This document shows, piece by piece, positions 1 through 8,009 of a stretch of 64,000 bases of DNA (its first letter is position 1; each line of letters begins with the position of its first letter). Made by a program: the position numbers and the translations under genes. The notes under the pieces were generated by a model that had not been told where the DNA came from, made no database searches, and saw only the letters and a program-made list of their open reading frames with translations. Source of the stretch: an uncultured Eubacteriales bacterium (lineage in GTDB: Bacteria; Bacillota; Clostridia; Oscillospirales; Acutalibacteraceae); NCBI GenBank assembly GCA_900315255.1, contig OMYH01000006.1, forward strand, positions 1-64,000, written 5' to 3'.

Positions 1-1295
1 CTCTCGGGTGATACGCACGGCATAATATTCCTATACAACGGACAGTATGGCGTAGTTACCGACAACAACGGACTGTACTACATGAGAGCGAGATACTACA
101 ATGTAGATATCAAGCGATTCATTAATCAGGACGTAGTCGAGGGAAGTATCACAAACAGCCCGTCGCTCAATAAATACGCTTATTGTCAGGGCAACCCCGT
201 CAGTCTGCTTGATCCGTTTGGTTTAAGTCCGCAGGGCAGCAGTTCGTTTGGCTGGCACTTGCTCCTTGATGCTTTGGGATTTGTTCCTGTTGTCGGAATA
301 TTTGCCGACATTGTAAACGGTGCATGGTATCTTGCAGAGGGCGATTACGCCGCTGCAATCGGCAGCTTTATTGCCGCTGTTCCGATGATAGGCGACACTA
401 TCGGAATCTTTACTACGGCAATCACCGGCTGTACCAAGATGTCTAAGATGATTGGCTATGGTACAAGGCTGTTCTCTCGAATAGGCAATATGGCTCTCGG
501 TGTTTATAATATTACATCTGTTGTCAGTAGAATTATTGACAATTGATGCGATTGATTTTGCACATGGCTTAAATAACTTTGATGCAATAAAGTATGATAT
601 AGAAACATCACAGTGCTTTGTTGCGGGAACGCTTGTACTGACAAGCGAAGGAAACAAGCCGATTGAGGAAATCAAGGCAGGCGACCTTGTTTACTCGACC
701 AATCCCGAAACGGGCGAGAGTGAGTATAAGCAGAGAGTCCGATGTTATTATTCATGTCTTTGTTAACGGCGAAGAAATCGAAACAACCCCGAACCACCCG
801 TTCTGGGTAGAAAATCAGTGGGTGCTTGCAAAAGACTTGCGTGAGGGTGATGTTCTTACTCTTGCTGATGGTACAACTGCAACCATTATTAAAACCTACG
901 GCGAACAGCTTGATGAGCCTGTAATTGTCTATAACTTTGAGGTTTGTGATTTTCATACATATTATGTAACTGACACTGGTGTGTTGGTGCATAATGCTGA
1001 TAATTATAGCTTTAATGATGAAGAGGATTCTTCAAAATCAAGAAATAAGCCTAAAACAAAAGGAACACCAAGTTCTGTAGAAATCCAAAGAGATAGTGAT
1101 GGTAATATTATAAAATATACTGAGTTTGATGAAAACGGAAATTTAGTTAAGGAAGTAAGATTAACGGGCAAGGAGCATGGTAATATTCCAAGGCCAAATG
1201 TGAAAGAACCAGTTTATAATACCAATCCTAAAACTGGTGAAAGATTTCACAATGGATATAGTGTAAGAACAGCAGAGCCATGGGAGATTCCCTAA
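1..1295 (+). pseudogene. RHS core / Hint / toxin-tip protein, cassette A, frameshifted and open to the left edge
   Basis: Reading frame 1 is open from base 1 and gives the end of an RHS repeat-associated core (RARYYN...YAYCQGNPVSLLDPFGLSP), then a hydrophobic Gly/Ala-rich pre-toxin segment, and stops at 546. The Hint domain (SQCFVAGTLV) continues in a second frame to about 730 and a third frame to 1295, so the gene is broken twice. The second break matches a 20-base deletion after 730, judged against the cassette C copy at about 3104-3123. The Hint ends at VLVHN (about 990). The tip after it (about 995-1295) has a TGKEHGNIPRPN segment; I do not assign its family. In the family, RHS proteins carry a toxin at the C-terminus and the Hint domain cleaves it free. 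As written this gene cannot make the whole protein. Confidence 0.8.
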
Positions 1296-1316
1296 AAAAT
1301 CATTCGAGGAGATGAA

Positions 1317-1778
1317 TTGGTGGATAGTTTATTTGAAGATGATTTGGTTGAAGAATATATACAGTGGAAAAAAACTAATACTAATTTTTCTTGGTGGAAT
1401 TATGTTAATCTTAGGTCTGATGTTGATGTTGCGTTAGCGTTTTCAAAGTTTTATTGTCCAGATATAATTATTATTGATAATTGCTTTTTGTTAAAAGACA
1501 AATATAACAAGAGTATTTATGATAGTTGGAGAATAAAATGTAGTAACAAAACAGATATTGAAAAAATGATGAATTTATATGAATTGGAGGATTTCTTTCA
1601 TATAAATCAACCATTGTATAATAGTAACTATTCATTAAAAATTAGAAAATTAGGTGAAATAATACAGTATTTTTGGTCTTTAAGTTTTAGAGAACGTTTC
1701 AAAGATAGAGAAATCATTGTTGACGTATTTGATCAATATGGCGATAATTATGTTACTGTTTATGAAAAGGTTGAATGA
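1317..1778 (+). CDS. Putative immunity protein for cassette A
   Basis: A 153-residue acidic, aromatic-rich protein with no signal peptide or membrane segment. It begins 22 bases after the cassette A tip, the usual place for the immunity gene of a polymorphic toxin. A GAGGAG ribosome site at 1306-1311 sits 5 bases before TTG 1317 and 8 bases before GTG 1320 in the same frame; either could be the start. The gene is clearly more AT-rich than the RHS/Hint DNA on both sides, as expected for an exchangeable tip and immunity pair. I do not recognise the family. The immunity role is inferred from position only. Confidence 0.65.
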   Translation: MVDSLFEDDLVEEYIQWKKTNTNFSWWNYVNLRSDVDVALAFSKFYCPDIIIIDNCFLLKDKYNKSIYDSWRIKCSNKTDIEKMMNLYELEDFFHINQPLYNSNYSLKIRKLGEIIQYFWSLSFRERFKDREIIVDVFDQYGDNYVTVYEKVE

Positions 1779-1823
1779 GTAATAAGAAATCAATAAAACT
1801 GATCTGTTGCATTGCTATATTGA

Positions 1824-2444
1824 TATTATGATAATATTATCAGAATCTTTGTAAACGGTGAAGAGATTGTAACTACTCCGAAGCACCCATTCTATGTTCC
1901 TCATAAAGGTTGGACAAGTGCGATTGACCTTAGAGCAGGAGACATACTTGTTCTTTCAAACGGCGAGTATGTAATTGTCGAAAAGGTTCAGCATGAGATT
2001 CTTGAAAGCCCTGTTAAGGTTTATAACTTTGAGGTTCAAGATTTCCATACATATTATGTCGGCGAGAACTCGGTTCTTGTGCATAATATGTGTCAGATGG
2101 CTCCAAAAAGTGAAAATGAAAATACAACCACTGAAGTAGAAAAATCTCAAAAGAAATCTTTATGGGACAGGTTTAAAGGGATATTTAAATCGGATAATTC
2201 AGATTATATTGGCATAGATTTTGTTCCAAATGGTAATTCGGTTCAAGAGGGTGTTAATCCGAATTCATTAATTCCTAGTAAGGATCTAGATTCTTTAGAT
2301 TCTCAAAGAATGAATAATGCAGTAAAATATGCTGGAGATAAACCTATTGTTGTTAATAAAAACGGAGTTGTGCTAGATGGACATCATAGACTTAAATATG
2401 CAATAATGAACAATAAAGCGGTTGATGTTACAATAGGATATTAG
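1824..2444 (+). pseudogene. Truncated Hint domain with ParB-like toxin tip, cassette B
   Basis: An open frame begins after a stop at 1821-1823 with no start codon and no RHS part. It encodes the second half of a Hint domain of the type shared with cassette E (TTPKHPFYV...GWTSAIDLRAGDILVLSNGEY...VYNFEVQDFHTYYV...VLVHN), then a tip of about 120 residues. The tip ends in VVLDGHHRLKYAIMNNKAV, which resembles the DGHHR core of ParB/sulfiredoxin-like domains, a fold used in several toxin tips. The N-terminal Hint cysteine region is absent. It could be a silent donor cassette that becomes active only after recombination into a full RHS gene. Confidence 0.7.
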
Positions 2445-2451
2445 GAGATTA

Positions 2452-2910
2452 ATGATGAATGAATATTTCTGGATTAATTTCCATAGACTTATGGTGTTTA
2501 TTAGGTTTGATATTTACAATATAAACAATATTAAAATAGTCAATTGTCTAATTGATACATTAGATTGCAATTATAGTAATGACAGAATGTGTAAAATACT
2601 TGCTCAAATACAACCTGATTTTGATAAACAGTTTATAAATGGGATTTCTAGATGTGAAAATAGCTTTTTAAAATTTTCAGACTTTATTCTTTCGGCATTA
2701 TTATTGTTAAGAGAACGTTTAATGAGACAAGATTATGAAATGGCTTTTGATATTTGTGATATGTTACAAGGATTACCAGAATTTGATTATTGTTACTGCG
2801 TGTCAAATTTAAAAAATTACTGGAAAATTTATGTAAAACCATTTAATCGAAAATGGAATATAAAATTTTTTAAAAAATATGAAAACGTTTTTACTAAACA
2901 TTTTAATTGA
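2452..2910 (+). CDS. Putative immunity protein for cassette B
   Basis: A 152-residue protein that starts 7 bases after the stop of the ParB-like tip. TAGGAG at 2441-2446 is a fair ribosome site for ATG 2452 or the adjacent ATG 2455. It is AT-rich and looks mostly helical, with many Asn, Ile, Phe and Tyr and no signal peptide. The tight coupling to the tip and the contrast in base composition with the Hint DNA support an immunity role by position. I do not recognise the family. Confidence 0.6.
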   Translation: MMNEYFWINFHRLMVFIRFDIYNINNIKIVNCLIDTLDCNYSNDRMCKILAQIQPDFDKQFINGISRCENSFLKFSDFILSALLLLRERLMRQDYEMAFDICDMLQGLPEFDYCYCVSNLKNYWKIYVKPFNRKWNIKFFKKYENVFTKHFN

Positions 2911-2929
2911 ATATTGAATTGTTTGTTGA

Positions 2930-3712
2930 CACGCACATGACTTAAGCAAATTCAATGCAATAAAGCGCGATATTGAAACATCACAGTTCTTTGTTGCAGG
3001 AACACTTGTACTGGCAAGCGAAGGCAACGAACCGATTGAAGAGATTCAAGCAGGCGATCTTGTTTATTCAACCAATCCTGAAACAGGGGAGAGTGAATAC
3101 AAGGAAGTAGTAAGAGCACTCTGCAAAGAATCCGATGTAATTATCCACATCTTTGTTAACGGCGAAGAGATAGAAACAACTCCGAATCATCCATTCTGGG
3201 TTGAAAACCAGTGGGTAAATGCAAAAGATTTGCGTGAGGGTGATGTTCTTACTCTTGCTGACGGAACAACTGCAACCATTACTAAAACCTATGGCGAACA
3301 GCTTGATGAGCCTGTTATTGTTTATAACTTTGAAGTAAAGGACTTCCATACTTATTATGTTACTGATACTGGTGTGTTGGTGCATAATGATGATAAATGC
3401 AATTTAAATATTATCTCGGAAAATATGGAGGAAAGAGTTCCTAATGATGAAATTGAACCTCCAACGGAAAGGGGTAGAGCACCAATAAGTAAAGAAGATG
3501 GGTATCCTATTGAAATACATCATGATGAGCAGAACCCAGATGGACCTTTTAGGGAAAAAATACGAACAGATCATCGTTTAGGAGATAATTATAAAAAGAA
3601 TCATCCACATTATGGCGATAAAAGCAAAGTGGATCGATCAAACTTTAATCGTCAAAGGAAAAAGTATTGGGAAAATGAATGGGATTCGGGAAGGTGGAAC
3701 CAAGATGAATAA
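2930..3712 (+). pseudogene. Hint domain with HNH/Endo VII-like nuclease tip, cassette C, no start codon
   Basis: The frame opens after a stop at 2927-2929 and runs unbroken through a full-length Hint domain to a nuclease-like tip. No start codon or ribosome site precedes the Hint. The nucleophile position that reads SQCFVAG in cassettes A and E reads SQFFVAG here (TTC at 2987-2989), so the Hint should be inactive. The tip carries GYPIEIHHDEQ followed by DHRLGDNYKKNHPH, typical of HNH/Endonuclease VII-superfamily (LHH/WHH-like) treble-clef nucleases. The last codons overlap the next gene by 8 bases. Probably a silent cassette or decaying remnant. Confidence 0.75.
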
Positions 3713-4217
3713 TTACAAGTATTTTGATAATGTTAAGAAAAACGGATATTTTACTGAATCTCCGTGTCAGTTTTGTGGCACAACAAAAAACTGCCTTGAT
3801 GGAGTGTTCTTTGAAAGTTCAGATGATATTTCGTCCATTTGTCTTGAGTGCTTTGACAAAAAGAAAATACATGTCAGCATTCCTGAATACATAAAAAACA
3901 GAATTAAGAACAATCGAGATCAGAAAGTGAATGAATTGCAATTTTGTCCTCCGGTTCCTTGGATACAAAATAATGACTGGCCTGTGTGTTGTGATGATTT
4001 TATGGTATTCATTGGCGAATGGGAGCAGGAAGAGTTTTGTTCCCATTCAACAGATGGTGATGGTTTGTCATTGTTAAAAGAACTCCTCGCAGATGAACTT
4101 AAAAATATCGTTGAAAGCTATGACGCACTATGGGCAGATTTAGGTTACGAAACTGCGGCCTTTGTTTTTATGTGTCCAAATTGTGGAAAAAAAGTAGTGA
4201 TTTGTCAAGATTACTGA
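3705..4217 (+). CDS. CbrC/UPF0167-family protein, likely immunity protein for the nuclease tip
   Basis: A 170-residue protein starting at ATG 3705 inside the end of the nuclease frame, with AAGGTGG upstream at 3691-3697. It resembles the CbrC/UPF0167 family. An N-terminal part has two CxxC pairs (CQFC, CLEC), a middle segment has the CPPVPWIQNNDWPVCCDD pattern, and the C-terminus has another CPNCG pair, so zinc binding is likely. Members of this family occur as immunity proteins beside RHS and other polymorphic toxins. The overlap with the nuclease tip fits that role. Confidence 0.8.
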   Translation: MNNYKYFDNVKKNGYFTESPCQFCGTTKNCLDGVFFESSDDISSICLECFDKKKIHVSIPEYIKNRIKNNRDQKVNELQFCPPVPWIQNNDWPVCCDDFMVFIGEWEQEEFCSHSTDGDGLSLLKELLADELKNIVESYDALWADLGYETAAFVFMCPNCGKKVVICQDY

Positions 4218-4247
4218 TTTTTGTCCTGGAAAACTAAACCAATCCCT

Positions 4248-4296
4248 CAAGCCCTGCTCACTGCTTTTTGCAGCGAGCGGGCTTGCTCTGCGTTTT
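4248..4296 (+). terminator. Strong hairpin after the CbrC-like gene
   Basis: CAAGCCC at 4248-4254 pairs with GGGCTTG at 4279-4285, and the inner CTGC / GCAG arms extend the stem around a TTTTT loop. The tail (CTCTGCGTTTTGTTT) is only moderately T-rich. It probably ends transcription of cassette C and its immunity gene. Confidence 0.5.
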
Positions 4297-4323
4297 GTTT
4301 ATACTTTCAATCCAAGCTCATTC

Positions 4324-4353
4324 TTTACAAATCCCCCGATCTTATGCTATAAT
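4324..4353 (+). promoter_or_regulatory. Sigma-A-like promoter ahead of cassette D
   Basis: TTTACA (4324-4329), an 18-base spacer and a perfect TATAAT (4348-4353) lie just before the cassette D Hint fragment. This is odd for a supposedly silent, startless fragment. It may drive the immunity gene at 5157 or be left over from an earlier arrangement. Confidence 0.55.
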
Positions 4354-4369
4354 AATTATCGAACCCTGA

Positions 4370-5077
4370 AAAAACAACAAAGAGGTAGCAAGAGCGTTCC
4401 GCAAGGAATCCGATGTAATTATCCATGTCTTTGTAAACGGCGAAGAGATAGAAACAACACCAAATCATCCGTTCTGGGTAGAAAATCAGTGGGTGCTTGC
4501 AAAAGACCTGCGTGAGGGTGATGTTCTTACTCTTGCTGATGGTACAACTGCAACCATTACTAAAACCTATGGCGAACAGCTTGACGAACCTGTTATTGTT
4601 TATAATTTCGAGGTTAAAGATTTCCATACTTATTATGTTACTGATACCGGTGTGTTGGTGCATAATGCTAACAAGTATGCTACGGGAAATGTTAAGAATA
4701 GTAATGGTAAAGACGATAGAGAGTATACTTATGACAATGGAACGTATGAAAAAGCAGATTATCATTCTAATCAAACAACCGGAAGGAAAAATCCGGCACC
4801 GCAAGACGGACAATTTGCTCTTGATAATTCAGTTCCGGTGAATTCAAGTACTACACCTCGAAGAGTAGGTCTGGATACAAATGGTGATTTTGTTGTATTT
4901 GACGAAACAACCCCTGGCGTTTTCCATGGACATTTGAGAAGTTGGAATAAAAACGGTGCATTGCAAGGTTTGGATGACAATATGAAAAAAGCTTTGTATT
5001 TTGCGGATTATATTAAAACTCCCAAAGGAACAAAGTATAAATTAACAGATATAGCAAAAAAACTGATAGGAGGATAA
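4370..5077 (+). pseudogene. Truncated Hint domain with unassigned toxin tip, cassette D
   Basis: Open after a stop at 4367-4369, without a convincing start codon. It encodes the C-terminal two thirds of a Hint domain of the A/C type (NGEEIETTPNHPFWVENQW...LREGDVLTLADGTTATITKTYGEQLDEP...VLVHN), then a tip of about 135 residues with GDFVVFDETTPGVFHGHLRSW near its middle. The tip looks like a compact alpha/beta toxin but I cannot name the family. The N-terminal Hint cysteine is missing, so it cannot be processed as it stands. Confidence 0.7.
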
Positions 5078-5088
5078 ATCAGAGACAG

Positions 5089-5140
5089 GAAGTCAGAAGT
5101 CATATAGCATTTAAATGTTTTTAAACTTCTGACTTCTTTC
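5089..5140 (+). terminator. 12-bp perfect hairpin between toxin tip D and its immunity gene
   Basis: GAAGTCAGAAGT (5089-5100) and ACTTCTGACTTC (5125-5136) are perfect inverted arms around a 24-base loop, followed by TTTC. It separates the tip stop (5077) from the immunity start (5157). It may act as a terminator or mRNA stabiliser that uncouples the two; the U-tract is weak. Confidence 0.4.
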
Positions 5141-5156
5141 ATGATTATGAGAGAAA

Positions 5157-5669
5157 ATGATGCATTTAAAATTATCGGAGAATACTGAGCTTGATTTATT
5201 GTTTAATGAAAAGGAGAGATTTTCTTCTTGTAGTTTGATATATAAAGAAGACGGTAATACACTAAGTATGTATGAAGATTATTTGTATTATTATGTTGAA
5301 TTTATGCTATATAGAATTAAAAACATTCATACAATAGAATCAAAAGACATTTTTGGTAAAGTCGGTAAATGGCAACAATGTTATATGTATAGTAAATCAT
5401 ATTATAAATTACATGCGCAAGAATTTTCATTGATAGAAAAAACCGAATTTATAAGCACAGCAGGTTATGGTGTTTTTTTGTATTCGTTTGATGGCAGTTA
5501 TTGGATGGAAATTGATAAAGGATACTCGGATGATTGTCGGCTTTCTCCGATAGAATACTTTAGCGATTTTTTAAATTATAGAATGCTTCTTACACCAATA
5601 CCTAAAGAAAGAATTGATGAATGGTTTAAAGAACTGATTGAATTAGAAAATTTTGTGAAAATAAGATAA
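5157..5669 (+). CDS. Putative immunity protein for cassette D
   Basis: A 170-residue, AT-rich gene starting at ATG 5157 (a second ATG follows at once), with a weak GAGAG ribosome site before it. The protein is acidic and Tyr-rich (YEDYLYYYVEFMLYRIKN) with no signal peptide or membrane helix. It lies 80 bases after the cassette D tip and just before the next RHS fragment, the standard immunity position. I do not recognise the family; the role is inferred from layout. Confidence 0.6.
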   Translation: MMHLKLSENTELDLLFNEKERFSSCSLIYKEDGNTLSMYEDYLYYYVEFMLYRIKNIHTIESKDIFGKVGKWQQCYMYSKSYYKLHAQEFSLIEKTEFISTAGYGVFLYSFDGSYWMEIDKGYSDDCRLSPIEYFSDFLNYRMLLTPIPKERIDEWFKELIELENFVKIR

Positions 5670-7083
5670 AAGAAGATCTTCAGCAAACTCTGCCGACGGC
5701 AAGCTGAAATATGCGTTCAGCTATGGAACATACGGAGAGCTGCTCTCGGACGACACGCATAGCATAATGTTCCTTTACAACGGACAATACGGCGTAATTA
5801 CCGACAGCAACGGGCTCTACTACATGAGAGCGAGATACTACAATGTAGATATTAAGCGATTTATTAATCAGGACGTAGTTGAAGGCAGTATTACAAACAG
5901 CCCGTCGCTTAATAAGTACGCATATTGTCAGGGCAACCCCGTAAGCCTGCTTGACCCGTTTGGTTTAAGTCCGCAGAGCGCAGGATCATTTGCAGGACAT
6001 CTTATTCTTGATATACTTGGTTTTATCCCTGTTATTGGATTTTTTGCAGATGTCATAAACGGTGCGTGGTATCTCGCAGAGGGCAATTATTTCTGCGCTG
6101 CAATGAGCTTCATAGCAGCAATACCGATGTTTGGCGATGCTGTCGGGCTTACAGCCGAGGGAACGAAATACGCTTGTGTATTCAACAAAATTGTATTCGG
6201 TACAAGGGCGTTGGCCAATCTTGCTACATTTGGGAGATCGCTCAGTCAGATCAGCGAGATAAGCGCAGATTTAACTCAAAAGCATATTGTTGAGGGTAAA
6301 AAATGGGATTCGGAATCAACTCTTGAAGTCATAACAGGATTAGGCTATATAGCCGAAGCAATATTCTCCGCATATGACTTTGGAAACAGTGTTAACGGAT
6401 TTGCAAGTTCGCAGTGCTTTGTAGCAGGAACTCTTGTTTTAACAAGCGAAGGAAACAAGCCGATTGAAGAGATTCAAGCAGGTGACCTTGTATATTCAAC
6501 TGATCCCGAAACGGGGGAGAGTGAGTATAAGGAGGTTGTACAGACCTTTGAGAATGAAACCGAAGAGCTTGTACATATTTCTGTAGCTGATGATGAGATT
6601 GTAACTACTCCCAAACACCCATTCTATGTACTTCATAAGGGTTGGACAAGTGCGATTGACCTTAGAGCAGGAGATATACTTGTACTTTCAAACGGCGAGT
6701 ATGTAATTGTCGAAAAGGTTCAGCACGAGATACTTGAAAGTCCTGTTAAGGTCTACAACTTTGAGGTTCAAGATTTCCATACTTATTATGTTGGTGAGAA
6801 TTCGGTTCTGGTGCATAATAATTGTGTACCGAATCCTAATGGTAAAAAAGGTGGAGAGCAACATCAAGATGCTGTTAATAGTATTGAACCATCTAGTCCT
6901 GACAATAGAATAATTTATGAAGAAAGATTTCCGATAGAAAATGGATACAAAAACAATAGATTTGCTGATGCTGTTGAGGTGGACAAAGATAATAATATAG
7001 TTGCTATTTACCAAGCTGGCCAAGTGAATAAAAACGGAACGCCTGTTATTCGTGAATCCAAGGCAATAGAAGATATTTTTTAA
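5665..7083 (+). pseudogene. RHS C-terminal core / pre-toxin / Hint / nuclease-like tip, cassette E
   Basis: The most complete cassette. An open frame from 5665 (ATG 5767 is internal) encodes a last RHS repeat (YAFSYGTYGELL), the RARYYN...LLDPFGLSP core signature, an approximately 145-residue hydrophobic pre-toxin region and a complete Hint domain with the nucleophile (SQCFVAG, about 6416) and the VLVHN end (about 6820). The tip (PNPNGKKGGEQHQ...RFADAVEVDKDNNIVAIYQAGQ...RESKAIEDI) resembles restriction-endonuclease-fold toxin tips. The frame stops at 7083 beside a run of six T. Losing one T would extend it 27 codons to 7165 with a plausible ending (PIYFIPYN). The start of the RHS protein is absent. 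Confidence 0.8.
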
Positions 7084-7214
7084 TTCTCCCAAATATAATG
7101 ATGTACCTATATACTTTATTCCATATAATTCAGAGATGGGAACCATAACTTATTTTAATTGGTGATTTAATAGTTAAGTTATACTAATATAATCGCTTAT
7201 AACAGAAGCATTTT

Positions 7215-7265
7215 CAACACACCCCTTATCGGTGTGAACTTGACTAGTACCTTTGGGGTGTGTTG
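7215..7265. promoter_or_regulatory. Large inverted repeat between cassette E and its immunity gene
   Basis: CAACACACCCC (7215-7225) is perfectly complementary to GGGGTGTGTTG (7255-7265). An alternative smaller hairpin uses CACACC (7217-7222) with GGTGTG (7231-7236), so the two structures exclude each other. It could be a terminator, attenuator or protein site. Confidence 0.45.
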
Positions 7266-7273
7266 GTGATGTG

Positions 7274-7292
7274 TCTAATATTCAATATTAGA
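7274..7292. promoter_or_regulatory. 19-bp palindrome directly before the immunity gene start
   Basis: TCTAATATT-C-AATATTAGA is a perfect palindrome that ends two bases before ATG 7295. It could be an operator or a hairpin covering the ribosome site. No ordinary Shine-Dalgarno is seen between it and the ATG. Confidence 0.4.
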
Positions 7293-7294
7293 TT

Positions 7295-7600
7295 ATGGGG
7301 GCAATTGATTGGAACATGGGAAAGCAGATTGAATTTTTCTTTTCTAAAAAAACAAAGAGTGATTTTATTAGTTTTGTATTTAGCCAAAAATTTAAAGTTT
7401 TTTCAGAATCATATGATATGAGTAATGGATTAAAACTGAAAGAATACTCTAATAATGATTTAATCAGCGATAGGTATTTATTGTTTTATAAAGAACAGTA
7501 TGGTAATCTTTTTTATAATCAAGGTCGATATGAAAGATTGAATGTAATAAAAAGCCCTGTTATAGAGTTTGTTGATACTTCAATTCATGATAATAACTGA
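7295..7600 (+). CDS. Putative immunity protein for cassette E
   Basis: A 101-residue AT-rich gene with many Phe, Lys, Ser and Asn and no membrane segment. It lies 130 bases after the repaired end of cassette E, in the place of an immunity gene. The ATG at 7295 has no clear ribosome site; ATG 7316 (GGGGG 15 bases before it) is an alternative. The protein is short and its end abuts the insertion-sequence region, so it may be truncated. No family recognised. Confidence 0.5.
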   Translation: MGAIDWNMGKQIEFFFSKKTKSDFISFVFSQKFKVFSESYDMSNGLKLKEYSNNDLISDRYLLFYKEQYGNLFYNQGRYERLNVIKSPVIEFVDTSIHDNN

Positions 7601-7616
7601 TGGTGTATAATAAAAC

Positions 7617-7645
7617 TTGACACAATCCAGACCAGCGAATTATAG
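7617..7645 (+). promoter_or_regulatory. Promoter for the insertion-sequence orfA
   Basis: TTGACA (7617-7622), a 17-base spacer and TTATAG (7640-7645), followed by AAAGGAG at 7654-7660 and ATG 7671. Insertion-sequence promoters commonly sit this close to the left end. Confidence 0.45.
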
Positions 7646-7670
7646 TAAAAGAAAAAGGAGAGTGTCAAAA

Positions 7671-8009
7671 ATGGGAACAGGAAAACAGTATGATGAGGAT
7701 TTTAAGAAGCAGGCGATCAAGCTCGCAAGAGAGGTCGGAAACACAGCCGCAGCAGAGGAACTTGGAATTCCGAAAGGAACACTGGGAACATGGATGCACA
7801 AGGCAAGATTAGGAGAAATAGACACCGGATCGGGAACACGTGATCCCGAGGAGTCACTTAATCTTGCGCAGCAGCTGCAAGCGGCAAACAAGCGGATAAA
7901 AGAGTTAGAAAAGAAGAACCGTGAGTTGGAAGAACTCAACGAATTCCTTGAGGAAGCATCAGCTTTTTTCGCCGCGAGCCGTCGGAAGTCGGGAAAGAAG
8001 AACGGTTAA
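7671..8009 (+). CDS. IS3-family transposase OrfA
   Basis: 112 residues from ATG 7671. The N-terminal helix-turn-helix (YDEDFKKQAIKLAREVG...AAEELGIPKGTLGTWMHKA) is the Transposase_8/IS3 OrfA domain. A leucine-zipper coiled coil (LAQQLQAANKRIKELEKKNRELEELNEFLEEA) and the FFAASRRKSGKK end follow. In IS3 elements OrfA binds the ends and joins OrfB by -1 frameshifting near this point, and an A-rich stretch (GGGAAAGAAG) is present at 7991-8000. OrfB is gone: the -1 frame gives only about 10 OrfB-like residues (ERLRFIAIKT) before it becomes a dockerin. The element is therefore a dead remnant. Confidence 0.85.
   Translation: MGTGKQYDEDFKKQAIKLAREVGNTAAAEELGIPKGTLGTWMHKARLGEIDTGSGTRDPEESLNLAQQLQAANKRIKELEKKNRELEELNEFLEEASAFFAASRRKSGKKNG

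Noticed and set aside
663..766. Separate small genes inside cassette A
   Set aside because: The frames are pieces of one Hint domain interrupted by frameshifts, as shown by alignment to cassettes C and E.
2987..6820. Hint domains as inteins
   Set aside because: They end in VLVHN but are followed by different toxin tips, not by a conserved host protein with a Cys, Ser or Thr first residue. The context is polymorphic toxins.
7617..8009. Complete insertion sequence
   Set aside because: Only orfA and a few orfB-like codons are present and no right end can be seen.
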